Counted from the first letter of the stretch, positions 6,092-15,199 are shown. The stretch is 19,839 bases of DNA from Anaerolineaceae bacterium (GCA_027348305.1 DAIEPS010000010.1:1-19839), one strand, 5' to 3'. Numbers and translations: made by a program. The notes: generated from the letters alone by a model not told the origin.

Positions 6092-7771
6092 ATGACCAAT
6101 GAACCTGTTACCGTACCCAGCAATTTCATCGTTGAGGCTGTTGAAGAAGATTTGAAATCGGGTCGGTTTGATCACGTTCAAACCAGGTTTCCGCCAGAAC
6201 CAAACGGATACCTGCACATTGGTCACGCAAAAGCCCTGTGCATCGATTTTGGTATAGCAGAAACCTTTGGCGGCGTATGCAACCTGCGTTTCGATGACAC
6301 CAATCCCGTCAAGGAAGAAACCGAATACGTGGATGCCATCAAGGAAGACATCCAATGGCTGGGGTTCAAATGGGGGCAGGAACTCTACGCCTCTGATTAT
6401 TTTGACCAACTGTATGACTTTGCCATCGAATTGATCAAGAAAGGCAAAGCCTACGTGGACGATCTGACTGCAGATCAGATCCGTGAATATCGCGGCACCC
6501 TGACCGAACCGGGCAAAGACAGCCCCTGGCGCAACCGGTCAGTCGAAGAAAACCTGGCCCTGTTTGAAAAGATGCGCAGCGGCGAATTTGCTGAAGGGGC
6601 CTGCGTGTTGCGTGCACGCATTGACATGGGCTCCAGCAACATCAACATGCGCGACCCAACCATGTACCGCATCATCAAAACACCCCATCACCGCACCGGC
6701 AGCAAGTGGTGTATCTACCCCATGTACGATTTTGCCCACGGACAATCGGATTCAGGCGAAGGCGTCACACATTCACTCTGCGACCTCGCTTACGAAGACC
6801 ACCGTCCGCTGTATAACTGGTTCCTGGATGAGTTGGGATTGTTCAAGACCCGCCAGATCGAATTCGCCCGGCTGAACGTGACTTACACCATCATGAGCAA
6901 GCGTTTTCTCAGGCAGCTCGTGACGGATAAATTCGTCAGCGGCTGGGATGACCCCCGTATGCCGACCCTTGGGGCCATGCGCCGCCGCGGATACCCTGCG
7001 CAGGCTGTACGCAATTTCATTGACCAGGTGGGCGTAGCGAAAAACGAGAACCTGATCGATGTCGGGCTGCTCGAATTTAATGTGCGCGATCTGTTGAATA
7101 AATCCGCCAGGCGTGTGCTGGCTGTGTTGAATCCGGTCAAGGTGGTGATTACCAACTACCCCGAAGGCCAGGTGGAGCAGCTTGAAGCCATCAATAACCC
7201 CGAAGATCCCTCCGCCGGCACGCGCACGTTGCCATTCTCCCGTGAGATCTACATTGAACAGGATGATTTCAGAGAAGTGCCGCCTCCCAAGTACTTCAGA
7301 TTGACCCCGGGCCGAGAAGTGCGCCTGCGCTATGGCTACATCATCAAGTGCCAAGACGTGGTCAAAGATCCCGTGACCGGTGAGGTGACCGAGATCCACT
7401 GCACTTACGACCCTGAGACCCGGGGAGGCTATGCCCCTGACGGCCGCAAAGTGCAGGGCACCATCCATTGGGTGTCTGCCAGTCACGCTGTGAATGCTGA
7501 AGTGCGCATGTATGACCGTTTGTTCACGGTTGAGAATCCGAAAAAGGTGGATGAAGATAAAACTTATTTGGATTACGTCAATCCCGATTCTTTGAAGGTG
7601 CTTTCTGATTGCAAGCTCGAGCCAAGTTTGTTGAATGTCACCATGGGTGAGCAGTTCCAGTTTGAACGCAAGGGTTTCTTCTGCGCTGATCAGGATTCAA
7701 AACCTGGAAAGCCCGTGTTTAACCTGACTGTGACATTGAGAGATTCATGGGCCAAGATCGAGAACAAATAG
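6092..7771 (+). CDS. glnS: Glutaminyl-tRNA synthetase
   Basis: The 559-residue cytoplasmic enzyme charges tRNA-Gln with glutamine using ATP. The class I motifs are clear: HIGH at 42-45 in PEPNGYLHIGHAKAL, and the KMSKS equivalent MSKR at 268-271 (TIMSKRFL). GlnRS-specific stretches include RFDDTNP (66-72), DDLTADQIREYRGTLTEPG (123-141), then the anticodon-binding beta-barrels. This separates it from GluRS, which lacks this C-terminal architecture; length matches E. coli GlnRS (554). ATG 6092 is chosen because CTAGGAG lies 8 nt upstream; an in-frame GTG at 6083 overlaps that site. Having GlnRS means direct glutaminylation is available rather than only the GatCAB transamidation route. tRNA-Gln(CUG) lies just upstream on the same strand. 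Confidence 0.97.
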   Translation: MTNEPVTVPSNFIVEAVEEDLKSGRFDHVQTRFPPEPNGYLHIGHAKALCIDFGIAETFGGVCNLRFDDTNPVKEETEYVDAIKEDIQWLGFKWGQELYASDYFDQLYDFAIELIKKGKAYVDDLTADQIREYRGTLTEPGKDSPWRNRSVEENLALFEKMRSGEFAEGACVLRARIDMGSSNINMRDPTMYRIIKTPHHRTGSKWCIYPMYDFAHGQSDSGEGVTHSLCDLAYEDHRPLYNWFLDELGLFKTRQIEFARLNVTYTIMSKRFLRQLVTDKFVSGWDDPRMPTLGAMRRRGYPAQAVRNFIDQVGVAKNENLIDVGLLEFNVRDLLNKSARRVLAVLNPVKVVITNYPEGQVEQLEAINNPEDPSAGTRTLPFSREIYIEQDDFREVPPPKYFRLTPGREVRLRYGYIIKCQDVVKDPVTGEVTEIHCTYDPETRGGYAPDGRKVQGTIHWVSASHAVNAEVRMYDRLFTVENPKKVDEDKTYLDYVNPDSLKVLSDCKLEPSLLNVTMGEQFQFERKGFFCADQDSKPGKPVFNLTVTLRDSWAKIENK

Positions 7772-7824
7772 CCAGATAAAACCTATCCACTTTATTATGT
7801 TATACTCAAAAACAGGGCAGACTC

Positions 7825-7908
7825 ACCATCTTTTATTGGGCTGCCGCCAGGCTTCTCAACATCTCAGAATTCGTTGCCGATGAATAGCATGGAGAAGATG
7901 GTTTTTTC
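7825..7908 (+). terminator. Possible terminator after glnS
   Basis: ACCATCTT (7825-7832) is matched by AAGATGGT (7895-7902), which runs straight into TTTTTTCTTT. The 62-nt loop is long, although GGCAG (7816-7820) and CTGCC (7841-7845) offer a competing stem. The position 54 nt after the glnS stop and the T-run support a terminator; the loop length weakens it. Confidence 0.3.
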
Positions 7909-7997
7909 TTTACTGTTTTTTTCAAAAGAATGAACGATAATTCTGTTAAGATCAATGAAGTGGATATTTCTTTATGAGTAAGCGGGGAAGGGGTTAA

Positions 7998-10900
7998 ATG
8001 AAATCCAGACCTTCGCTAACCGCGGATCAAGCCATCCAACCCTTGTTGGATTCTTTCGATTCAAACACTGCGATATTGGATGAAGAAGGCACAATTGTCC
8101 TCGTCAACCAGGCGTGGCGTGACTTTGGCAAAGCGAATGGCTATCGGGATAAAGATTTTGGTGTTGGCAAGAATTATTTGAACTTATGCGATTCCATCAT
8201 GGGGGTTGGCGCCACGGAGGCTCATCTTGTTGCAGAGGGGATTCGAAAAGTACTTGCCGATGAAGTTAAAAAAGATTACGTTGACTATCCTTGCCACAGT
8301 CCCAGTGAAAAAAGATGGTTCAGGGTAAAGATTGCCAAATTTGAGTTGGATCAAAAATTCATCATTTTGACCCACACGAATATTTCAATGAGCAAAGTTG
8401 TCGAAGACAACCTGGCTGAAACTGAGCATCTGTTTGCCAGGGTGATCGGGCAATCCACAGAAGGGATTGTCATCATTGATCAGACTGGGAAGATCGTTGA
8501 ATGGAACCATTCTGAGGAGATCATTACAGGCCGCTCACGCGAAGAAACCATCGGCCGTTACATGTGGGATGTGCAGGAAGAATCACGTGCGGCAGGCACG
8601 ACCAAAAAACTTGTTGAGATAATGAAAAAGGGGATCCTGGAATTACTCGAAAACGGAACTTCATCCTGGGCTGGAAAACCAAGTGAAGCCATCATCAGTA
8701 AACCAGATGGCACCCAGGTAACCATTGAAAGTGTGATCTTCCCGATCAAACATAATCACGGTTACATGGCTTGCAGCATCAGCCGTGATGTGACCGAATT
8801 GAGAAATTCCAAGAAGGCGCAAGAAGTCTCTGAAAGTCGATATCGCACTTATGTCAATTACTCCCCTGCGATTGCCTTGATCATTGATCAAGAAGGAAAT
8901 TTTATAGACGTAAATCCGCAGGCTTGTGCGAGCCTGGGTTTTTCTCAATCTGAATTCTTGAAAATGAATATGATTCAATTGATCCCCGAGGAAACCCGTG
9001 GTCAATCTTATGAGTTACTGGAAAAATTACAAAAGGATGGAAAAGCCTCTGCTGAAATTCAAATTTTGAATAAAAAACACGAGAAAATCCATCTTTTTTC
9101 AAACGCCGCATTATTACCTGATAATTCGATCATGATCCTGTGCAACGACATTACTGAATTAAAAGAATTTCAAACCAAATTGCAAGAGAGTGAAGCATTT
9201 TTAAATAATATTCTTGATAATATCCCTTCGATGATCACGGTTAAAGAAGCAGCAACATTGAAGTATTCCAAAATTAATCGACCTGTGGAAGAGTATCTCA
9301 AGACACCGGGCAATGAGATCCTCGGAAAAACCGTGCATGACCTGTTTACCCCTGGTGAAGCCAGGTTTTACACTGAACAAGACGAATTAACCCTGAAAGA
9401 AAAAAAGATCGTAGATATTCCCATTGAAAATATATTTACAAAAGACAACAAACAAAAATTCTTCCACGAGAAAAAAATCCCCATGTATGATGCGGAGGGT
9501 CGACCAAGTTTCATATTGAGTATCTCCGATGACATAACCGAACAGATCCAGTTGGAAAATGATGCAAAAACCCATTTGGATAAGCTTGATGCCATCAGCA
9601 AATTGACCACCAGGATGCAAACACCTTCATCCCTGGATGAACTGCTGCCCGTATTGCTTGATATATTTCTTGAGACGGTCAAAGCCCCCATGGGAAGTAT
9701 CTGGATCTACCAGCCTGAACGGGATGAGCTTGTGCCAGTCTATTATTCGGGCGGAGGCAGCGACAACCGGGTGCTAGTTGACGAGCCACTTAAGCCCGGC
9801 AAGGGTATTCCAGGGATGGTCTTTTTGACCCAGGAACCTTATGTTTCGCAAAACTACAATGAGGATTCGTTGATAACTGAAAGCAAGAGGGGAAGGTTGC
9901 ACAATCCATTAGGTGGTGTTACCCTGCCGCTCCGCACGACGAACAGCGTGATTGGTGTGTTCAATATCAGCACCGACACTGAAAGAGTGTTCACCGATGA
10001 TGATATCAAGCTGCTGACAACTCTGAGCGAAATTGCCGGTAATGCCATTCAAACCATTTCCTTGAAGGAACAGACTGAACAAAGACTCATGCGATTGTCA
10101 GCCTTGAGTTCAATTGACAGGGCGATCTCATCAAGTTTCGACATGATGGTGAGCCTCGAAATTTTGGTGAGCAACGTGATTTCCCAACTCAATATGGATG
10201 CTGCTGATGTGCTTTTGTATAATCCCCATTCGCAATTATTGGAATATTCAACCGGCCAGGGATTTTTAACCAACGTTATTGAATCTGCTGTTTTGCGTTT
10301 GGGTGAGAGCCTGGCTGGCAGAGCTGCGGTTACTCGTGAAATGGTGACGGTGAAGAATCTTGTCGAATCAAATATTGCGTTCGCCAACCAACAATTGGCA
10401 ATGGAAAATTTCGTGAGCTATTATGGTGTACCGCTGGTGGCAAAGGGAGAACTCAGGGGCGTTTTGGAAGTTTTCAGCCGCACCCAGCATACCCCTGATG
10501 ATGATTGGGTTAACTTTCTGAAGTCGCTTGCGGAACAGGCCGCCATCGCTATTGATAATACCGAAATGTTTGAGAACCTGCGCCGCTCCAATATGGAACT
10601 CGTCATGGCTTATAACGCCACCATCGAGGGTTGGTCGCACGCCCTTGATCTGCGGGATAAGGAAACAGAAGGCCACACCCTGCGTGTGACTGAGATCACT
10701 GAGAGATTGGCAAGGGCGTTTGAGCTTCCCGAAAACCAGATCAAGCATATCCGTTGGGGAGCTTTGCTGCACGATATTGGTAAAATGGGCGTGCCTGACG
10801 GAATATTGCTAAAACCGGGTCCGCTGACGGATGAAGAATGGGTGGTGATGCGCATGCATCCCAATTATGCTTTTGAAATGCTGGCTCCCATCAGCTATTT

Positions 10901-11174
10901 ATCCCAGGCGGTTGACATTCCGTATTGCCATCACGAAAAATGGGATGGCACAGGCTATCCGCGTGGATTGAAGGGTGATCAGATACCGCTTTCGGCCAGG
11001 ATTTTTTCCGTGGTGGATATTTGGGACGCCCTGAGCAGCGACCGCCCCTATCGAAAAGCCTGGCCGCATGAAAAGGTCATGGAACATATCCGTTCGCTCT
11101 CTGGCACTCACCTTGACCCCAAAGTGGTGGATTTATGCCTTGCTTCAGGTGTATTAGCTGAAAAAATTAGATAA
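7998..11174 (+). CDS. Multi-sensor HD-GYP phosphodiesterase (4 PAS, 2 GAF, HD-GYP)
   Basis: The 1058-residue protein has no signal peptide or membrane segment, so it senses in the cytoplasm. By eye: PAS-like ~22-130, PAS ~142-268, PAS ~280-390, PAS ~398-516, GAF ~530-690, GAF ~697-858, and HD-GYP ~868-1055. Three PAS units end in the usual D[ID]xTE linker (DVTEL, DITEL, DITEQ). HD-GYP residues are intact: His893, His925-Asp926 (LLHDIGKMG), His954, His978-His979 (CHHE) and GTGYP at 984-988, so an active c-di-GMP phosphodiesterase is expected. There is no GGDEF, histidine kinase or receiver domain. AAGGGG just upstream supports the ATG. The ligands of the PAS and GAF domains cannot be told. It stands alone between glnS and the nad operon, with lower GC than its neighbours in the PAS3-PAS4 part (~8820-9600). 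Confidence 0.9.
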   Translation: MKSRPSLTADQAIQPLLDSFDSNTAILDEEGTIVLVNQAWRDFGKANGYRDKDFGVGKNYLNLCDSIMGVGATEAHLVAEGIRKVLADEVKKDYVDYPCHSPSEKRWFRVKIAKFELDQKFIILTHTNISMSKVVEDNLAETEHLFARVIGQSTEGIVIIDQTGKIVEWNHSEEIITGRSREETIGRYMWDVQEESRAAGTTKKLVEIMKKGILELLENGTSSWAGKPSEAIISKPDGTQVTIESVIFPIKHNHGYMACSISRDVTELRNSKKAQEVSESRYRTYVNYSPAIALIIDQEGNFIDVNPQACASLGFSQSEFLKMNMIQLIPEETRGQSYELLEKLQKDGKASAEIQILNKKHEKIHLFSNAALLPDNSIMILCNDITELKEFQTKLQESEAFLNNILDNIPSMITVKEAATLKYSKINRPVEEYLKTPGNEILGKTVHDLFTPGEARFYTEQDELTLKEKKIVDIPIENIFTKDNKQKFFHEKKIPMYDAEGRPSFILSISDDITEQIQLENDAKTHLDKLDAISKLTTRMQTPSSLDELLPVLLDIFLETVKAPMGSIWIYQPERDELVPVYYSGGGSDNRVLVDEPLKPGKGIPGMVFLTQEPYVSQNYNEDSLITESKRGRLHNPLGGVTLPLRTTNSVIGVFNISTDTERVFTDDDIKLLTTLSEIAGNAIQTISLKEQTEQRLMRLSALSSIDRAISSSFDMMVSLEILVSNVISQLNMDAADVLLYNPHSQLLEYSTGQGFLTNVIESAVLRLGESLAGRAAVTREMVTVKNLVESNIAFANQQLAMENFVSYYGVPLVAKGELRGVLEVFSRTQHTPDDDWVNFLKSLAEQAAIAIDNTEMFENLRRSNMELVMAYNATIEGWSHALDLRDKETEGHTLRVTEITERLARAFELPENQIKHIRWGALLHDIGKMGVPDGILLKPGPLTDEEWVVMRMHPNYAFEMLAPISYLSQAVDIPYCHHEKWDGTGYPRGLKGDQIPLSARIFSVVDIWDALSSDRPYRKAWPHEKVMEHIRSLSGTHLDPKVVDLCLASGVLAEKIR

Positions 11175-11224
11175 CCTGAAATTAATTGATCCAAAATACT
11201 TCCAACTTCCACCACCGCAGCCTT

Positions 11225-11230
11225 TATAAT
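11225..11230 (+). promoter_or_regulatory. Candidate -10 box for the nadC-nadA-nadB operon
   Basis: A perfect TATAAT lies at 11225-11230, 50 nt before the nadC start, in the 105-nt gap after the HD-GYP gene. The -35 region is poor (CCAACT at 17 nt spacing), so the promoter may need an activator or may be weak. No clear NiaR- or NrtR-like operator was recognised. Confidence 0.4.
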
Positions 11231-11279
11231 TGGTGAGCGATCCGATCATTGAGATTGCGCCTTTATATGGGAGGCAAAT

Positions 11280-12140
11280 ATGATAGATTATCCGATCACT
11301 CCAAACATGCTGCGAACCATCCAACAAGCCCTGGCTGAAGACATTGGCACGGGGGATGTGACTTCGAACGCCATTATCCCTGCGGATGAGCGGCTCAAGG
11401 GTCATATCATCGCCAAGCAGGAGGGAGTGATCTCAGGTTTATTGGTGGCACAGGCGGTTTATCATGCCTGCGATGCCGGCATCGAGATCCGCATGACAGC
11501 CGAAGAAGGGCAGCAAGTGAGCAAGGGGCAGGAGCTTATGGTTTTGGCGGGTTCGGCGCGCTCTCTGCTGACGGCTGAACGAACCGCATTAAATTTTATG
11601 GGGCGCATGTCAGGCATCAGTACCATGACTAACACCTTTGTGGATGCGGTAAAAGGGACTCGGGCAGAGATCCTCGATACGCGCAAGACCGTCCCCGGTT
11701 TGCGTGAATTTGACAAACTGGCTGTGAAACTGGGCGGCGGAACCAACCACCGTATCGGGCTTTATGACATGGTTCTGATCAAGGATAACCACATTGATTT
11801 TGCCGGTTCGATCGAGAAAGCAGTTCAGTGTGCCCGAAGTGCAACCCGCGATTTGGAAATTGAAGTCGAAACACGCACACTTGATGATGTGGCCATTGCC
11901 CTTCAACTGGGTGTGGAACGTATCATGCTCGATAACATGACTTGTGAAATGATGAGCCGGGCTGTGAAATTGAATAATGGTCAGGCCAAACTGGAAGCCT
12001 CGGGCAACATCACCCTGCAGAACATTCGTGAGGTGGCGCAAACCGGAGTGGACTATATTTCTATTGGCGCACTCACCCATTCAGTAGTAGTATTCGACGT
12101 TAGTTTTGATTATCTGGAGAAACCAGGCAGGCACGAATGA
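11280..12140 (+). CDS. nadC: Nicotinate-nucleotide pyrophosphorylase (quinolinate phosphoribosyltransferase)
   Basis: The 286-residue enzyme converts quinolinate and PRPP to nicotinate mononucleotide, CO2 and pyrophosphate. Family signatures are present in order: AEDIGTGDVTS near residue 19, LTAERTALNFMGRMSGIST (97-115), ILDTRKTVPGLR (131-142), KLGGGTNHRIGLYD (150-163), IKDNH (167-171), EVETRT (195-200), IMLDN (215-219), EASGNI (239-244) and SIGALTHS (261-268). The quinolinate-binding Arg, Lys and His residues sit in the TRKT and GGTNHR blocks. GGGAGG is 6 nt before the ATG. Its stop codon overlaps the nadA start (ATGA), implying translational coupling. First gene of the nad operon. Confidence 0.97.
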   Translation: MIDYPITPNMLRTIQQALAEDIGTGDVTSNAIIPADERLKGHIIAKQEGVISGLLVAQAVYHACDAGIEIRMTAEEGQQVSKGQELMVLAGSARSLLTAERTALNFMGRMSGISTMTNTFVDAVKGTRAEILDTRKTVPGLREFDKLAVKLGGGTNHRIGLYDMVLIKDNHIDFAGSIEKAVQCARSATRDLEIEVETRTLDDVAIALQLGVERIMLDNMTCEMMSRAVKLNNGQAKLEASGNITLQNIREVAQTGVDYISIGALTHSVVVFDVSFDYLEKPGRHE

Positions 12141-13171
12141 CAAATGAAGAAATGTATCAGAATCTAAAAGAAAAACTGGCAGACATAGTGCCAGATGTGG
12201 AATTACGTTACAAGGCTGAACTGGCCGTTCAGATCAACGCGTTGAAGAAAGAAAAAAATGCCGTGATCTTGGGCCATAATTACATGGATCCGGTTCTGTT
12301 TCACGCGGTGACCGATATCAAGGGAGATTCACTTGAATTAAGCCGCAAAGCCGCCGAGACCGATAAGTCGATCATCCTCTTTTGCGGGGTTAAATTCATG
12401 GCTGAAACGGCCAAAATATTGAATCCCACAAAGACGGTGCTCATCCCTTCGTTGGCGGGGTGTTCGCTGGCAGCCAGCATCACCGCCTCGGATGTGAGAG
12501 GCTTAAAACAGCGCTACCCGGGGGTTCCCGTGGTGACCTACATCAACACCTATGCGGACGTGAAAGCCGAGACCGACATCTGCTGCACCTCCGGCAATGC
12601 CGTGGCGGTAGTGGAGTCACTGCACTCCGACACGATCATCTTTTTACCTGATGAATACCTGGCCAGCAATGTAGCCAAGGAGACCGGCAAACACATCATC
12701 TTCCCGAGTTTGAACAGCGTGCAGCCCACCAATGAATCCTTGCTGGATGTGCAGATGGTTGGCTGGCGCGGACGTTGTGAAGTGCACGAGAAATACACCG
12801 TGCAGGATATCGCCAATGTGCGCGAACAGTATCCGGATGTGCTCATCATGGCGCACCCTGAGTGTAGCCCTGAAGTGGTTGCGGCCTCTGATTTCTCCGG
12901 CAGCACATCCGCCATGATCAAATACATCCAGCACACAAGCGCTCCGCGCTACCTGCTGCTGACTGAATGCTCCATGGGTGACAACGTGGCCGCTGAAAAC
13001 CCGGAAAAAAACATGCTGCGCTTATGCAGTGTGCGCTGCCCGCACATGAATCAGATCAGCATGGAAAACACGCTTGAAGCCTTGCAGAAGAACCAATATG
13101 TCATTGAAATTCCAGAAGATATCCGCTTGCGAGCCTACCAGGCTGTTGAACGCATGTTACATATAGGATAG
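12137..13171 (+). CDS. nadA: Quinolinate synthase A
   Basis: The 344-residue [4Fe-4S] enzyme condenses iminoaspartate with dihydroxyacetone phosphate to quinolinate. The three cluster ligands can be placed by comparison with E. coli NadA: Cys109 (LAGCSLA), Cys214 (GRCEVHE) and Cys301 (RCPHMNQ). Other conserved blocks are LGHNYMDP (45-52), GDSLELSRKA, FCGVKFMAETAKIL, YINTYADVKAETD, IFLPDEYL, HPECSPEV and GSTSAMIKYI. The GDNVAAENPEKN segment places it in the Bacillus/Chloroflexi-like branch rather than the E. coli branch. The ATG overlaps the nadC stop by 4 nt. nadB follows after 6 nt. The oxygen-sensitive cluster suits an anaerobe. Confidence 0.97.
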   Translation: MTNEEMYQNLKEKLADIVPDVELRYKAELAVQINALKKEKNAVILGHNYMDPVLFHAVTDIKGDSLELSRKAAETDKSIILFCGVKFMAETAKILNPTKTVLIPSLAGCSLAASITASDVRGLKQRYPGVPVVTYINTYADVKAETDICCTSGNAVAVVESLHSDTIIFLPDEYLASNVAKETGKHIIFPSLNSVQPTNESLLDVQMVGWRGRCEVHEKYTVQDIANVREQYPDVLIMAHPECSPEVVAASDFSGSTSAMIKYIQHTSAPRYLLLTECSMGDNVAAENPEKNMLRLCSVRCPHMNQISMENTLEALQKNQYVIEIPEDIRLRAYQAVERMLHIG

Positions 13172-13177
13172 AAAACT

Positions 13178-14785
13178 ATGCAGAATTCAGACGTCCTTAT
13201 CATTGGCTGCGGCATCGCGGGCGCATCAGCAGCCTTAACCCTGGCAAAAAACCCTGATCTCAAGATCACCATCCTCACGCGTGAAAAAGACCCGCAGGAA
13301 TCCAATACGCGTTACGCGCAAGGCGGCATCATCGGGCGGGGAGAGAATGACAGCGCTGAAATTCTGGCCAAAGACATCGTCGCGGCGGGGGCAGGCGCCG
13401 CATCCCCTGAAGCAGCACGCATCCTCGCGGAAGAGGGACCGGGCATCATCCAGGAGTTGCTGGTCAACCTGGCCGGCATAAAATTTGATACAGGCTCAGA
13501 CGGCGGACCGGAATATACGCTTGAAGCGGCGCACTCTTGCCGTCGCATCCTTCATGTGGGGGATGGCACCGGGCAGGCGATCATCACGGGTCTGCTCGAG
13601 GCGATCAAGAAATTTCCGAACATCACAGTCCTCAACCATCTCACGGCTGTGGATCTGATCACTTTTCCACACCATTCACGCGACCCTTTAAAAGCGTATG
13701 ACCCTGTAACCTGTCACGGCGCTTATGCTTTTGACCGTAAGGAACGCACCGTCCATCGCTACTTTTCTGCGGTCACAATCCTGGCAACTGGCGGCATCGG
13801 GCGCATCTACATGAACACAACCAACCCTGCGGGTGCACGCGGTGACGGGCTGGCCATGGCGCACCGCGCCGGGGCGCGTATTGAGAACGCCGAATATGTG
13901 CAGTTCCATCCCACCTCACTTTCTACACCAGGTGCCGAGGGGTTCTTGATCAGTGAATCGGTGCGCGGAGAGGGTGCCATCTTGCTGACCCCCGATGGAC
14001 GTCCGTTCATGGCGGATTATTCCCCTGAATGGAAAGACCTGGCGCCGCGTGATGTGGTCGCCCGCGCCATCCATCATCAGATGGAAACACACGGCTACTC
14101 GTTTGTTTTACTGGATCTTGCTTCTCACATGGAAGCCGAGGCTATTAAACATCGGTTCCCGAATATCTACAAAAAATGCCTTGACCACGGCATTGATATC
14201 ACCAGTGAACCCATCCCGGTGGTGCCGGCGGAACATTATTTCTGCGGCGGCGTGCTCGTGGATGGCTGGGGGCAGAGCAGCATCGAAAACCTGTACGCGT
14301 TGGGTGAATGCAGTTGTACCGGTCTTCACGGCGCCAACCGTTTAGCCTCCACTTCGCTTCTTGAAGGTCTGACCTGGGGCTACCGTGCAGGCAAGAATAT
14401 TGCCGAGAGATTGGATGGCTATTCCAGTTTTGAGTTCAAACATGCTGCGGAGGTCCCCTCATGGGATGAGAGCGGTTTGACCGCAGAAGCAGATGCCGCC
14501 TTGATCCAGGGCGACATGCAGACCATTCGCAACATCATGTGGCATTATGTAGGGCTTGAGCGTAACACCGAAAGGCTTTCACGCGCCATCCGCGAATTGC
14601 GGCACATGTGGAGCGAGATCGAGACTTTCTACCGCACCACCCGCCTGAGTGATGGATTGATCGGCTTGCGCAACGCGGTTGAAGTGTCATTGATCATTGC
14701 CCACGCCGCGCTGCATAACCGCCAGAGCAGGGGCTGCCACTATCGTGAAGAAGCAGTCGACCACGACGGCGACCGGTTGATATAA
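13178..14785 (+). CDS. nadB: L-aspartate oxidase
   Basis: The 535-residue FAD enzyme oxidises aspartate to iminoaspartate, feeding NadA. The N terminus is a dinucleotide-binding fold (VLIIGCGIAGASAAL, with GxGxxG at 10-15), then SNTRYAQGGI (42-51), EAAHSCRRILHVGDGTG, a GGIGRIYMNTTNPAGARGDG block, QFHPTSL, and the FAD-binding GANRLASTSLLEGLTWG near residue 388. These separate it from the related SdhA/FrdA, which carry HAGGAQ- or HGA-type covalent flavin motifs. In anaerobes NadB commonly uses fumarate in place of oxygen; that is family knowledge. Last gene of nadC-nadA-nadB; a repeat-rich region follows. Confidence 0.96.
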   Translation: MQNSDVLIIGCGIAGASAALTLAKNPDLKITILTREKDPQESNTRYAQGGIIGRGENDSAEILAKDIVAAGAGAASPEAARILAEEGPGIIQELLVNLAGIKFDTGSDGGPEYTLEAAHSCRRILHVGDGTGQAIITGLLEAIKKFPNITVLNHLTAVDLITFPHHSRDPLKAYDPVTCHGAYAFDRKERTVHRYFSAVTILATGGIGRIYMNTTNPAGARGDGLAMAHRAGARIENAEYVQFHPTSLSTPGAEGFLISESVRGEGAILLTPDGRPFMADYSPEWKDLAPRDVVARAIHHQMETHGYSFVLLDLASHMEAEAIKHRFPNIYKKCLDHGIDITSEPIPVVPAEHYFCGGVLVDGWGQSSIENLYALGECSCTGLHGANRLASTSLLEGLTWGYRAGKNIAERLDGYSSFEFKHAAEVPSWDESGLTAEADAALIQGDMQTIRNIMWHYVGLERNTERLSRAIRELRHMWSEIETFYRTTRLSDGLIGLRNAVEVSLIIAHAALHNRQSRGCHYREEAVDHDGDRLI

Positions 14786-14796
14786 AATAACAACCT

Positions 14797-14827
14797 CCCT
14801 CTGTCATCGCGAGCATTGCCAGACTTA
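14797..14827. repeat. 31-bp direct repeat, copy A
   Basis: The 31 bases from CCCTCTGTCATCGCGAGC to AGACTTA are identical to those at 15020-15050. The core TCATCGCGAGC resembles the TCATTGCGAGC dispersed repeats found in many bacterial genomes (from memory). It starts 11 nt after the nadB stop. Confidence 0.9.
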
Positions 14828-14939
14828 CCATTAACGGCGGACACTTGGCGTAAGCCAAAGATAAATCATTCAATCACATCGTCAATGTGAAGCACAAAGT
14901 CCCCGTAGGGGAATCCCCAACCCAATTAATATTTAAACT

Positions 14940-14994
14940 GACCCCCGCGGTTTTGGTAAACAGGCAAAAACTTGATAACCAAACCGCGGGGGTC
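14940..14994. repeat. 55-bp palindromic repeat, copy 2
   Basis: GACCCCCGCGGTTT (14940-14953) pairs perfectly with AAACCGCGGGGGTC (14981-14994). The stem can continue as GGT with ACC past one bulged T. The loop side CTTGATAACC matches the same place in copies 1 and 3. Confidence 0.9.
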
Positions 14995-15019
14995 TAGATC
15001 TTGATCCCCAAGCCAAATC

Positions 15020-15050
15020 CCCTCTGTCATCGCGAGCATTGCCAGACTTA
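15020..15050. repeat. 31-bp direct repeat, copy B
   Basis: Identical over 31 bases to 14797-14827, with different bases on both flanks. It sits 25 nt after palindrome copy 2 and 149 nt before palindrome copy 3, so the order direct repeat then palindrome occurs twice. Confidence 0.9.
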
Positions 15051-15081
15051 ATTTCAATGGTTATCATTCAGTAACTCGTAG

Positions 15082-15147
15082 GGTGTGGTCAACGACCCAT
15101 TGATTATTTCTGAAATCACATATTTGTGGAGGGGTCGTTGCCCCACC
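15082..15147. repeat. Imperfect long inverted repeat beginning GTAGGGTG
   Basis: GGTGTGGTCAACGACCC (15082-15098) is mirrored by GGGTCGTTGCCCCACC (15132-15147) with one bulge and one mismatch. The centre is a 33-nt AT-rich loop. The GTAGGGTG edge is shared with the elements at 5603 and 5691, which suggests a common class of short palindromic element. Confidence 0.65.
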
Positions 15148-15199
15148 ATAAAACAAGATTATCGTTTTTCAATTTACTTAGAAAGAAGAATTAAATTCA

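Noticed and set aside
6773..7486. 237-codon open frame on the minus strand inside glnS
   Set aside because: It is antisense to conserved GlnRS sequence, is His- and Val-rich as expected of a shadow frame, and has no start context.
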